From JBDRTU01 sp043823825 (lineage in GTDB: Bacteria > Patescibacteriota > Patescibacteriia > Veblenbacterales > UBA10138), in contig JBDRTU010000065.1 in assembly GCA_043823825.1 (NCBI GenBank), positions 1 through 22,377 of the forward strand: a DNA stretch of 22,377 bases, in the 5' to 3' direction. Both the position numbers and the translations under genes were made by a program. This document shows, in pieces, positions 1 through 6,463 of this stretch (within the stretch, counting starts at the first letter, position 1; each line of letters opens with the position of its first letter). The notes under the pieces were generated by a model, which was not told where the DNA came from, searched no databases, and saw nothing but the letters and a program-made list of their open reading frames with translations.

Positions 1-21
1 CTAAATTGTTAAATAAGATTT

Positions 22-552
22 ATGAATTTTTCAGTAATTGCGGCAATTGATAAAAATAGAGGTTTAGGGAAAGACGGTAAATTGACTTGGAATTTGCCAG
101 GCGATCTGAAACATTTTCAATCAGTAACCACAGAAGTAGAGCGATCAGGAACGCTTAATGCTGTGATTATGGGTAGAACTACTTGGGATTCCTTGCCGGA
201 AAAATCTAAGCCATTAGCAAAGCGTTTAAACGTAGTGCTGACCAGGAATAAAAATTTCAGTGTACCCGAAGGGGTGATTATTGCTTCATCACTGGATCAG
301 GCATTGGATTCATTATCTTCAATAGGGGAGGGGGTTAATAAGGTCTTTGTAATTGGTGGCGCCTCTGTGTATACTCAAGCAATTCAGCACCCCGCTTGTG
401 ACAGAATTTATTTAACAGAAATTGATAAGGTTTTTGATTGTGACACCTTTTTCCCTCCGGTTAATCCGAAACTTTTTATTAAGGTAGAAACATCAGAACC
501 AATTACAGAACAGGGAATTAGTTATAGTTTTGTAGAATATAATCATAAATAA
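22..552 (+). CDS. folA: Dihydrofolate reductase
   Basis: The enzyme reduces 7,8-dihydrofolate to tetrahydrofolate with NADPH, regenerating the cofactor consumed in dTMP synthesis. The 176-residue protein carries the family signatures in order: an N-terminal strand followed by the G14-L-G loop, TWNLPGDL at 22-29 with the substrate-binding acid D28, GRTTWDSLP at 51-59 (NADPH binding), and IGGASVY at 111-117 (the GG cofactor loop). It is slightly longer than the usual 160 or so residues. ATG at 22 is the first possible start, and there is no SD sequence before it. It ends 4 nt before thymidylate kinase, so the two are almost certainly co-transcribed. Only 21 bases lie upstream, so the start of the operon is outside the window. 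A thyA gene upstream would be expected but cannot be seen. Confidence 0.95.
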   Translation: MNFSVIAAIDKNRGLGKDGKLTWNLPGDLKHFQSVTTEVERSGTLNAVIMGRTTWDSLPEKSKPLAKRLNVVLTRNKNFSVPEGVIIASSLDQALDSLSSIGEGVNKVFVIGGASVYTQAIQHPACDRIYLTEIDKVFDCDTFFPPVNPKLFIKVETSEPITEQGISYSFVEYNHK

Positions 553-556
553 AATT

Positions 557-1237
557 ATGCCGAAAAAAGGTTTTTTTATTGCTTTAGAAGGGACAGATGG
601 GTCGGGTAAAACCACACAGTTTAAATTATTAGTCAAAGCTTTAAAACGGATTGGTTATAGCGTTAAGACCGCGGATTTTCCTCAATATGGTAAACCGTCA
701 GCTTATTTTGTAGAGCAATACTTGAATGGTCGTTATGGAAGCCTTAAACAAGTTGGTCCTTATCAAGCTTCGTTTTTTTATGCTTTAGATAGATATCAAG
801 CCTCGTTTAAAATTAATAAGTGGCTGAAGCAAGGTAAAATTGTGGTGACTAATCGCTATGTTTTGTCTAATGTTGGACATCAAGGTGGAAAAATTAAAAA
901 ATTATCCGAGCGACGAAAATATTGGCAGTGGTTATTTAATTTAGAATATAATATTCTAAGTATTCCGAAGCCTGATTTGAACATTATATTGTATATGCCA
1001 GCTGGTGTTGCGCAAAAATTGGTTGATAAGAAAAAACCGCGTCAGTACATTAATGGCCGAAAACGTGATATTCACGAGGCAGATTTAAAGCATTTACGCG
1101 CAGCAGAGCAGGTATATTTACAAATTGCCAGACAGTGTCATTTACCAATCATAGAGTGTGTAAAAAATAGCAAAATTATTACTCCAGAAGAAATTCACAG
1201 CAAAGTGTTGAATGCTATTGGTAAAATATTAAAATAG
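557..1237 (+). CDS. tmk: Thymidylate kinase (dTMP kinase)
   Basis: It phosphorylates dTMP to dTDP on the route to dTTP. Residues 11-19 (EGTDGSGKT) are a textbook P-loop. FPQYG at 41-45, DRY at 78-80 and TNRY at 98-101 correspond to the dTMP-binding and DR(Y/H) motifs. A basic LID-like stretch follows at about 155-175, with KKPRQY and GRKRDIHE. At 226 residues it is a little longer than E. coli Tmk (213). The start ATG lies 4 nt after the DHFR stop and has no SD, so translation may be coupled to the upstream gene. Pairing with DHFR and thymidine kinase defines a dTTP-supply cluster. A deoxyguanosine-kinase-like relative in the same superfamily is the only realistic alternative. Confidence 0.92.
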   Translation: MPKKGFFIALEGTDGSGKTTQFKLLVKALKRIGYSVKTADFPQYGKPSAYFVEQYLNGRYGSLKQVGPYQASFFYALDRYQASFKINKWLKQGKIVVTNRYVLSNVGHQGGKIKKLSERRKYWQWLFNLEYNILSIPKPDLNIILYMPAGVAQKLVDKKKPRQYINGRKRDIHEADLKHLRAAEQVYLQIARQCHLPIIECVKNSKIITPEEIHSKVLNAIGKILK

Positions 1238-1275
1238 TTAGCTTTAATACATATAAAGTAAGTTTAGTAATGCGC

Positions 1276-1303
1276 TTGCCAAGGTTTTTGGTTGTGCTAA
1301 GAT
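1276..1303 (+). promoter_or_regulatory. Promoter of thymidine kinase (extended -10)
   Basis: TTGCCA at 1276-1281 and TAAGAT at 1298-1303 are separated by 16 nt. TG sits one base before the -10, which makes it an extended -10. Transcription would start near 1310 and leave a leader of about 65 nt before the SD of tdk. Seen in sequence; activity is inferred. Confidence 0.6.
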
Positions 1304-1374
1304 AAGGCGAGTTAAACTATTTTTTAATAAAATTGAAAATTACCAATTAAATAACAAATAATAGGAGATAAATC

Positions 1375-2031
1375 ATGACCTTGATGAATGTTATTACAGG
1401 GTGCATGTTTGCTGGTAAAACCAAAATGCTAATAGAAAAACTTAAACAACATCAGGCAGTTGGTGAAAAGGTTGTTGTTTTTAGGCCCGCTACAGATATC
1501 CGTTATCAATACACTATCTTAATAGATCATGATGGAAATACTTTTAGAGGTAAAAGTTTGATTGTTAAGAATAGCGAGGAGTTATTATCACGTGCTCATG
1601 AGGGGGAATACCGGATAGTTGGTGTTGATGAGTACCAGTTTTTTGATAATAGACTTACATCGGTACTTATTTTTTTGTCCGAACAAGGTTTTAATGTTAT
1701 CTGCGCAGGTTTGAGATATGATTTTAGGGGTGTTGAATTTCAAAATACTAAAGACTTGTTAGCGCTTCCCAAAAAAAAGGTTGTAGAACTTACAGCCATT
1801 TGCGAAATATGTGGTGCGCCAGCTATGCACACTTTAAAAATATTGCCAGATGGACAAGTTGCCACTAGTATTGATGATTCACCCAGAATTGAAATTGGGG
1901 GTAAAGATAAATATAAGCCGGTTTGTTTAAAATGTTTTGAATTAGCAATTAGTGGTTGTCTAGGAAAAGATGATTTAAATAGATTACTTAGTAAACATAG
2001 TATAATTAAAAATAATCAATTAATCACTTAA
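1375..2031 (+). CDS. tdk: Thymidine kinase (type II, zinc-containing)
   Basis: It salvages thymidine to dTMP using ATP. The P-loop is GCMFAGKT at 9-16, where the family usually has GPMFSGKT. The Walker-B/catalytic region is DEYQFF at 85-90 (usually DEAQFF). GLRYDFRG at 112-119 matches the substrate lasso's GLDxDFRG. The zinc site is complete: C143/C146 and C184/C187, with the substrate-side IEIGGKDKYKP motif just before the last pair. Length (218) is normal. ATG 1375 is chosen because an AGGAG SD at 1363-1367 lies 7 nt upstream; the ATG at 1384 is too far from it. The gene has its own promoter about 70 nt upstream. Together with tmk it gives a salvage route to dTTP, plausible for a host-dependent or scavenging organism. 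Confidence 0.93.
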   Translation: MTLMNVITGCMFAGKTKMLIEKLKQHQAVGEKVVVFRPATDIRYQYTILIDHDGNTFRGKSLIVKNSEELLSRAHEGEYRIVGVDEYQFFDNRLTSVLIFLSEQGFNVICAGLRYDFRGVEFQNTKDLLALPKKKVVELTAICEICGAPAMHTLKILPDGQVATSIDDSPRIEIGGKDKYKPVCLKCFELAISGCLGKDDLNRLLSKHSIIKNNQLIT

Positions 2032-2045
2032 ATAAGAGGTAAGAT

Positions 2046-2207
2046 ATGAAAAAACATAAAATTGTTGTGGATCACATTGACTTTAGCGACAGAATGAAAC
2101 AAGCAACTAAGGCGTTGTTAAAAAAAATGAGCCAAAATGAACATCTTTTATTAAAAAAATGTGTTCTTTTACATAAATGCTTTTGTGTCCTTCCAGGATC
2201 GGGATAA
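2046..2207 (+). CDS. Small basic Cys-containing ORF, 53 residues
   Basis: I do not recognise this ORF. ATG 2046 follows a good SD (AGAGGT, 2035-2040, 5 nt spacing) and lies 14 nt after the tdk stop. It ends at TAA 2205-2207, shortly before a strong terminator, so it is the last cistron of the tdk transcript. The peptide starts MKKHKIVVDH, is rich in Lys (several KK/KKK runs), and ends with three cysteines (C39, C45, C47) in a hydrophobic stretch before PGSG. The SD and position argue for translation; the short length and lack of any family argue for caution. It could be a spurious ORF in a 3' untranslated region. Confidence 0.5.
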   Translation: MKKHKIVVDHIDFSDRMKQATKALLKKMSQNEHLLLKKCVLLHKCFCVLPGSG

Positions 2208-2234
2208 AAAAAATAATTTTAGTCAACTATACTG

Positions 2235-2267
2235 GACTCAGTGCTTTGATGCGCTGAGTCATTTTTT
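2235..2267 (+). terminator. Intrinsic terminator after the tdk transcript
   Basis: A 10-bp stem (GACTCAGTGC with GCGCTGAGTC, one G-U pair) closes a TTTGAT loop and is followed after one base by six T. It ends the tdk/small-ORF transcript and overlaps the region where a -35 for gatB would lie. Confidence 0.9.
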
Positions 2268-2268
2268 A

Positions 2269-2277
2269 TGCTAAAAT
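2269..2277 (+). promoter_or_regulatory. Extended -10 promoter of gatB
   Basis: TGC followed by TAAAAT (2272-2277) is an extended -10. No convincing -35 is seen at 17 nt, since that region is the terminator stem. The -10 ends 6 nt before the gatB ATG, so transcription would begin at or next to the start codon, giving a leaderless message. The sequence pattern is seen; leaderless initiation is inferred. Confidence 0.55.
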
Positions 2278-2283
2278 AATCTT

Positions 2284-3750
2284 ATGAAAGCAGTAAACCT
2301 AGAACCAGTAATAGGTTTGGAAATACATATTCAGCTTAAGACAAAGTCTAAAATGTTTTGTGGTTGTGATAATACTGGCGAAACCAAGCCGCCCAACACT
2401 ACTATTTGTCCGGTGTGTATGGGCCACCCCGGCATTTTGCCGGTAGCCAATACCGAAGCTATTAAGATGGCTATTAAAGCCGCTTTGGCTTTGAATCTTA
2501 AAGTTAATCTACATTCTAAATTTGACCGAAAAAATTATTTTTATCCAGATCTTCCCAAAGGTTATCAAATTTCACAATATGATGAGCCTTTGGCGGAGGA
2601 GGGCTATTTGGAAATTGAGACCAAGGAAAGTAAAAGAAAAATTAGCATTGAACGTTTGCATTTAGAAGAAGATACGGGCAAGTTATTGCATGTAAAAGAT
2701 AAATCTCTGGTAGATTTTAATCGCGCTGGTACGCCTTTAATGGAAATAGTTACCAAACCGCAAATCATGGTGCCTTGCGAGGCTAAGGTTTTTTTACAGC
2801 AACTGCGTACCATTTTGCGTTATCTTAAAGTATCAGATGCTGATATGGAAAAAGGCCATTTACGGGTAGATGTTAATATCTCTTTGTGTCCTCAAGGCGA
2901 GAGCAAACTTTATCCAAAAATAGAATTAAAAAATATCAATTCTTTCCGTTCAGTGGAGCGAGGATTAGAATATGAGATAAAGAGATTAACTAAATTGTGG
3001 GAGAAAGGAGAATATCCTAAAAACAATTCTACACGTGGTTGGGACGAACATAAAGGTGTGAGTGAGGAGCAAAGAGTAAAGGAAGCTGTACATGATTATC
3101 GTTACTTTCCAGAGCCAGATTTGCCGCCATTGAATTTCTCCAAAAAAGAAATTAGCGAGATAGAAAAAGAATTACCTGAATTACCAGCAGCCAGAGTAAA
3201 GCGAATTGTTAAAGAATATGGGTTGACAAAATCAGAAAGCAAAATTTTAGCTGATGATACTGCCATTGCTGATTTTGGCGAGGAGACAATTAAAGAATTA
3301 GTAAACAAAGGGGAGGAGATTACTAAAGATAAAGCAGCCAAACTTACTACTAACTGGTTAATTAATAAATTATTCCAGTTACTTAACGAGCATAGTTTGA
3401 CTATAACTAATCTTAAGTTTACTGCTTCTCAATTCGCAGACTTTTTAATGTTAGTTGCCAGCCGAAGAGTTAATTCAACAAATGCTCAAATAATTTTGCG
3501 GCGGATGGTGGAAAGCAGTAAAGAGGCAGAAGATATTCTAAATACTGAAGATTTAGGGCAACTTGCGAGTAATGGATTGACAGAGGTGTTAGAAAAGGTT
3601 ATTAATAAATATCCAGAGCAAGTGAAGCAGTATCAAGCCGGCAAAGATCCAGTATTAAAATTTTTATTAGGAGCCGTGATGAAGGAAACTAAAGGAAAAG
3701 TTGATCCAGTAGCGGCAGAAAATGCGTTAAGAGATTTTTTTAAAAAATAA
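2284..3750 (+). CDS. gatB: Aspartyl/glutamyl-tRNA(Asn/Gln) amidotransferase subunit B
   Basis: GatB is the kinase/tRNA-binding subunit of GatCAB, which converts Glu-tRNA(Gln) and/or Asp-tRNA(Asn) to the amidated forms. The protein has the GatB signature GLEIHIQLKT near residue 11, zinc ligands C26/C28 and C42/C45, the FDRKNYFYPDLPKGYQISQ active-site region, and the DFNRAGTPLMEIVT and ELKNINSFRSVERGLEYEI motifs. A helical tRNA-binding (YqeY-like) tail runs to the C-terminus and ends GKVDPVAAENALRDFFKK. Length 488 is full. There is no SD; the ATG lies right after an extended -10 box. gatA and gatC are not in the window, so the operon is split. The next gene begins 53 nt downstream with no terminator between them. 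Confidence 0.97.
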   Translation: MKAVNLEPVIGLEIHIQLKTKSKMFCGCDNTGETKPPNTTICPVCMGHPGILPVANTEAIKMAIKAALALNLKVNLHSKFDRKNYFYPDLPKGYQISQYDEPLAEEGYLEIETKESKRKISIERLHLEEDTGKLLHVKDKSLVDFNRAGTPLMEIVTKPQIMVPCEAKVFLQQLRTILRYLKVSDADMEKGHLRVDVNISLCPQGESKLYPKIELKNINSFRSVERGLEYEIKRLTKLWEKGEYPKNNSTRGWDEHKGVSEEQRVKEAVHDYRYFPEPDLPPLNFSKKEISEIEKELPELPAARVKRIVKEYGLTKSESKILADDTAIADFGEETIKELVNKGEEITKDKAAKLTTNWLINKLFQLLNEHSLTITNLKFTASQFADFLMLVASRRVNSTNAQIILRRMVESSKEAEDILNTEDLGQLASNGLTEVLEKVINKYPEQVKQYQAGKDPVLKFLLGAVMKETKGKVDPVAAENALRDFFKK

Positions 3751-3803
3751 ACTAATAATAAAAAACAGAAATCGTAAATTAAAACCACTTTAAAGGAGGG
3801 GTT

Positions 3804-4304
3804 ATGATTAAATTTATTTGTGCGATCAGCGACCACTCCACTGAAGATTATGAAATGGTGCGTTTTATTAATAAGGATGGTACAAGTAGTAAACAGGCAG
3901 TGTGTCGCACTTGTTTGGAAGAAAATCAATTAGAGTGTAAAAAACATAAAAATCGGACTATTAAAGATAGGTTTTTTACTAGCAGTAGTGTCTGCCCAAC
4001 TTGTATTGAACGGGTGGCAATAAGGAAATGTAAGAAGTATATATCTCAAATAGCTCATTTATATAAGTTAATTATTCAGCAGGGGGAAAAAGAAGAACAA
4101 AAATTATTGAAATTAACTGAATGGGTGGCTAAAGTAGCTGAAATACAGGAAGTAAAAATTGCCCCACGTGAAATTTTCTTACTCTGGGTGGCAATAGTTG
4201 CTTGGTCATCAGAAAAAGAAATATCAATTGATGTGTTAATAGCCAGATTGGCTATAAAAAAATCTGCAGTTATTATATTTCCTGAACTTTTTTTAAAACC
4301 CTGA
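3804..4304 (+). CDS. Cys-rich putative zinc-binding protein, unknown function
   Basis: I cannot assign this 166-residue protein. It has two metal-site-like clusters: C34xxC37 with C45xxH48, and C64xxC67 with C76. These resemble paired zinc knuckles in the N-terminal half, each followed by a strongly basic stretch. The C-terminal half (about 80-166) is predicted helical, with a hydrophobic segment around 124-135 (IFLLWVAIVAW) that is more likely a buried helix than a membrane span. A very strong SD (AAAGGAGGGG, 3791-3800) precedes ATG 3804. No terminator separates it from gatB, so read-through expression is likely. Its stop codon lies inside a bidirectional terminator shared with miaA. Nucleic-acid binding is a guess from the zinc sites and charge only. 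Confidence 0.75.
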   Translation: MIKFICAISDHSTEDYEMVRFINKDGTSSKQAVCRTCLEENQLECKKHKNRTIKDRFFTSSSVCPTCIERVAIRKCKKYISQIAHLYKLIIQQGEKEEQKLLKLTEWVAKVAEIQEVKIAPREIFLLWVAIVAWSSEKEISIDVLIARLAIKKSAVIIFPELFLKP

Positions 4305-4330
4305 TCAATAAAAGATCAGGGTTACTTTAT
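4297..4330. terminator. Bidirectional terminator between the Cys-rich gene and miaA
   Basis: AACCCTGATC (4297-4306) pairs perfectly with GATCAGGGTT (4314-4323) around a 7-nt A-rich loop. T-rich sequence follows on both strands (TTACTTTATTTT on +; GGGTTTT then an A/T run on -). The two genes converge here with only 22 nt between stops. Confidence 0.88.
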
Positions 4331-5268
4331 TTTAAGAATAGTTTAACTAATTTTTCCACCTGATGGTTATTAGTTATCCATATTAATTTTGGCATTCGTT
4401 TGAACCAAGTCAGCTGTCTTTTGGTAAAATTGCGAGTGTGTTGTTTTATTAATTCAACAGCTTGATGTAAATCTGCCCCATTTTTTATCACTGGCACTAA
4501 TTCTTGATAACCAATAGTTTTAAGCGCTGGAGATTGGGGGTAGTTTTTTAATAACCATTTAACCTCTTTTATCAATCCATGTTTCATCATTTTATCAACC
4601 CGTTTGTTGATTTGCGAATAAAGTTTTTGGCGAGGAACGTTAATACCGATAATTAACGCGTTGGGATGCAAACTTTTTTGTTGTAAAGAGAAAAACGATT
4701 GTTTGGTTGATAAAACAAATTCCAGCGCCCTGATAACTCGCCGGCGATTTTTTTTATCAATTGATTTATAAGTTTTAGCGTCTAATTTTTTTAATTGTTG
4801 CAGTAGGACTAAATTAGATAATTTATTTAATTTCTCTCGAAGTTTTAAATTAGGTGTACCTGGAGGAAATTTATATCCTTCAATAATACTAGAAATATAA
4901 AGTCCGGTGCCGCCAACGAGAATTGGAATCTGGAATCTAGAATCTAGAATATAGGAAATTTTGTTTAATAATTTATATACTTCTTTTTGAAATTGGGCAA
5001 CTGAATAACGTTGGCTGGGTTTTTTATTGCCAATAAAAAAATGTGGAATGTCTTTTACATATAATACTTTTTGTCCTAAAAAATTTTTCCACTTACCAGT
5101 TGGTTGATTAGTGCCGATTGGTAATCCTTTATAAATTTGCCGAGAGTCCGCAGAAATTATTACGCCATGAAACTTTTTAGCTAGTTTAATAGCTAGATCA
5201 GTTTTACCCGAGGCAGTTGGGCCAACTATAGCTAACAAAGGCATTAACTTGACTTGCTTTGGTTTCAT
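4327..5268 (-). CDS. miaA: tRNA dimethylallyltransferase
   Basis: MiaA prenylates A37 of tRNAs reading UNN codons (i6A), the substrate of MiaB, which is also in this window. The P-loop is GPTASGKT at 16-23. DSRQIYKGLPIGT at 41-53 is the family signature, GGTGLY follows in the middle of the protein, and the RRVIRALEF motif and the C-terminal RQLTWFKR motif are present. Length 313 is normal. The ATG at 5268 has no SD. A weak TTGTTA-17-TAATTT promoter ends 6 nt before it, so leaderless initiation is possible; an internal start at M9 would still keep the P-loop. Just before GGTGLY, four 7-bp tandem repeats encode an extra ILDSRFQIP-like stretch (see the repeat entry). Confidence 0.96.
   Translation of the reverse strand: MKPKQVKLMPLLAIVGPTASGKTDLAIKLAKKFHGVIISADSRQIYKGLPIGTNQPTGKWKNFLGQKVLYVKDIPHFFIGNKKPSQRYSVAQFQKEVYKLLNKISYILDSRFQIPILVGGTGLYISSIIEGYKFPPGTPNLKLREKLNKLSNLVLLQQLKKLDAKTYKSIDKKNRRRVIRALEFVLSTKQSFFSLQQKSLHPNALIIGINVPRQKLYSQINKRVDKMMKHGLIKEVKWLLKNYPQSPALKTIGYQELVPVIKNGADLHQAVELIKQHTRNFTKRQLTWFKRMPKLIWITNNHQVEKLVKLFLK
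4924..4951. repeat. Four tandem 7-bp repeats inside miaA
   Basis: On the + strand the units read TGGAATC, TGGAATC, TAGAATC, TAGAATA. The array is in frame in the present sequence, but its unit is not a multiple of three, so gain or loss of one copy would shift the miaA frame. Confidence 0.85.
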
Positions 5269-5278
5269 AATTTAAAAT
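5249..5278 (+). promoter_or_regulatory. Promoter of the receiver-like gene at 5332
   Basis: TTGACT (5249-5254) and TAAAAT (5273-5278) are 18 nt apart. The -35 lies inside the 5' end of the divergent miaA. The predicted start near 5285 gives a leader of about 47 nt that ends in a strong AAAGGAGG SD. Confidence 0.6.
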
Positions 5279-5303
5279 TAGGCTATCAATAAGATAATAA
5301 CAA
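5275..5303 (-). promoter_or_regulatory. Weak promoter candidate of miaA
   Basis: On the minus strand TTGTTA (-35) and TAATTT (-10) are 17 nt apart, and the -10 ends 6 nt before the miaA ATG. The boxes are poor matches; the same -10 to ATG spacing as other genes here is the main reason to list it. It overlaps the divergent promoter at 5249-5278. Confidence 0.35.
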
Positions 5304-5331
5304 ATAAACAAAGTCCTTTAAAGGAGGTCAT

Positions 5332-5820
5332 ATGAATGATCACGATCAGAAAGTAATCAGACTTTTTTGCATTGATGAATTAAGTGGCAAGGCGTTAGCC
5401 AGCAGGATAGATCCTTTTTTGCCGTTAGTTATACCACGTCCGGATGTAAAATTAATGTTATTTCTTCAAAATTCGGTAGTTAAAGATTTAATTGCCACAG
5501 TAAGTGGAGAAATACCTATAATTGATCTAATTATTATTGATCAACTGATCGGCAGAATAAGTCAATTAGAGATCGCACAGGAATTGAGAAGTTCAGGTTT
5601 TCGCAAGCATATAGCTGTACTTATGGAAGATCTGTGTGTTCGCACTGGTGATTTTGAAAAATTGAATGTAAAGATTTGGAAAGCTCCAGTAACCGCATGG
5701 CATTGGCCAGTTGCTGATGAAAAAAACTTCCAGAAAAAGATAAAAAATCTGCTAACATTAATACAACTACAAATAGTACCTTTCTCTAATTTAAAAACAA
5801 CAATGCCGTCGTTAAATTAA
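5332..5820 (+). CDS. Degenerate response-regulator receiver-like protein
   Basis: A 162-residue stand-alone protein that reads like a decayed receiver domain. The first strand ends CIDEL, with D15/E16 where the acidic pair would be. The third strand LIIID70 could supply a phospho-acceptor, but the DxxMPxxxG loop is absent. A later strand HIAVLMED is followed by KIWKAP, with K117 in the place of the conserved Lys. There is no DNA-binding or output domain. An inserted stretch of about 30 residues lies between the first and third strands. The SD (AAAGGAGG, 5 nt from ATG) is strong, and an intrinsic terminator follows directly, so it is monocistronic. Receiver ancestry is an inference from strand order and neighbouring receiver genes. 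Confidence 0.7.
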   Translation: MNDHDQKVIRLFCIDELSGKALASRIDPFLPLVIPRPDVKLMLFLQNSVVKDLIATVSGEIPIIDLIIIDQLIGRISQLEIAQELRSSGFRKHIAVLMEDLCVRTGDFEKLNVKIWKAPVTAWHWPVADEKNFQKKIKNLLTLIQLQIVPFSNLKTTMPSLN

Positions 5821-5845
5821 GTGCTCTAACATAGGGCACTTTTTT
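5819..5845 (+). terminator. Intrinsic terminator after the 5332-5820 gene
   Basis: AAGTGCTCT pairs with AGGGCACTT (one G-U pair) around an AACAT loop, followed by a run of T (5840-5845). The stem starts at the stop codon. Confidence 0.85.
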
Positions 5846-5896
5846 ATCCACCGCAGTTTGCAGTAAAATCTGTTTTGATTAAGGCGATCAGGTTGA

Positions 5897-5916
5897 TTAT
5901 TCTTAACAAAGAATAA
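5897..5916. repeat. 8-bp perfect inverted repeat upstream of a promoter
   Basis: TTATTCTT and AAGAATAA flank a 4-nt AACA spacer. It ends 4 bp before the -35 box (5921) of the promoter for the gene at 6021. There is no T-run after it, so it is not a terminator; an operator for a dimeric regulator is a plausible reading. Confidence 0.5.
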
Positions 5917-5920
5917 GGGC

Positions 5921-5950
5921 TTGACTTTATAATACTTCATTTGCTAAGAT
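5921..5950 (+). promoter_or_regulatory. Promoter of the receiver-like gene at 6021
   Basis: TTGACT (5921-5926), 18-nt spacer, TGC then TAAGAT (5945-5950), an extended -10. A TATAAT at 5928-5933 is too close to the TTGACT to use it. The leader is about 60 nt long and ends in an SD-like AAGGAAGG. Confidence 0.7.
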
Positions 5951-6020
5951 AGGATACTAATTTAGAAAAAGTGTTCATTTAAATAATAACAAAATATACT
6001 ATAAAAGGAAGGATAGAAAC

Positions 6021-6446
6021 ATGCAGAAGTACAAAATTTTATTTGTTGATGAAGAGTCGTTAGTTAAAGGAACGCTTACTGCCGATCTTGTTATTAAGCT
6101 CAATAACGCGGGTTATGAGGCGTTATCAGTAGCAAATCCAGAAAAAGCTTTAGAGCTAATAGAAAGGTCTCCTGTAGATCTAATTATCACCGAACGTCGG
6201 TTTAAAGGGGATGTGTTTGATGGCTTTGATTTTATAAAGGAAGTAAAGCGGCGGTTGATGTGTAGACCAAGTTCAAATAAGCCGGTAGGTACCTTAATGT
6301 TTACTAAAAATGTAGATCTCGCGATCGCTATTCAAGCTAAAAAAAATGATATAAATGATCTTGCCTGTAAACCTAATACCTATAGACCTGATGATTATGA
6401 TAAATCAGATTTAGTAACTACAATAGAAAGGTTGTTGCAAGAGTAA
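6021..6446 (+). CDS. Stand-alone receiver protein with Glu at the phospho-acceptor site
   Basis: A 141-residue single-domain response regulator. The acidic cluster D10/E11/E12 ends strand 1 (KILFVDEE). The third strand is DLIITE58, so the invariant phosphorylated Asp is Glu, followed by a slightly longer loop up to G68. T95 (MFTKN) and K117-P118 (ACKP) match the conserved Thr and Lys-Pro switch residues. There is no output domain. Asp-to-Glu at this site often mimics phosphorylation in other receivers, so the protein may be locked on; that is inference. A SD-like AAGGAAGG precedes the ATG by 8 nt. The gene has its own promoter with an upstream inverted repeat, and its terminator lies inside the 3' end of convergent miaB. 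Confidence 0.8.
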   Translation: MQKYKILFVDEESLVKGTLTADLVIKLNNAGYEALSVANPEKALELIERSPVDLIITERRFKGDVFDGFDFIKEVKRRLMCRPSSNKPVGTLMFTKNVDLAIAIQAKKNDINDLACKPNTYRPDDYDKSDLVTTIERLLQE

Positions 6447-6463
6447 TAATTATCTGCATATAC

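Noticed and set aside
5313..5325. CCTTTAAAGG palindrome over the SD of the 5332 gene as an SD-sequestering hairpin
   Set aside because: Self-pairing would leave a loop too small to form a stable hairpin; it is simply a by-product of the AAAGGAGG sequence.
5928..5933. Perfect TATAAT as the -10 of the 6021 promoter
   Set aside because: It directly abuts TTGACT and no -35 sits at 16-19 nt upstream; TGC-TAAGAT at 5942-5950 fits TTGACT with an 18-nt spacer.
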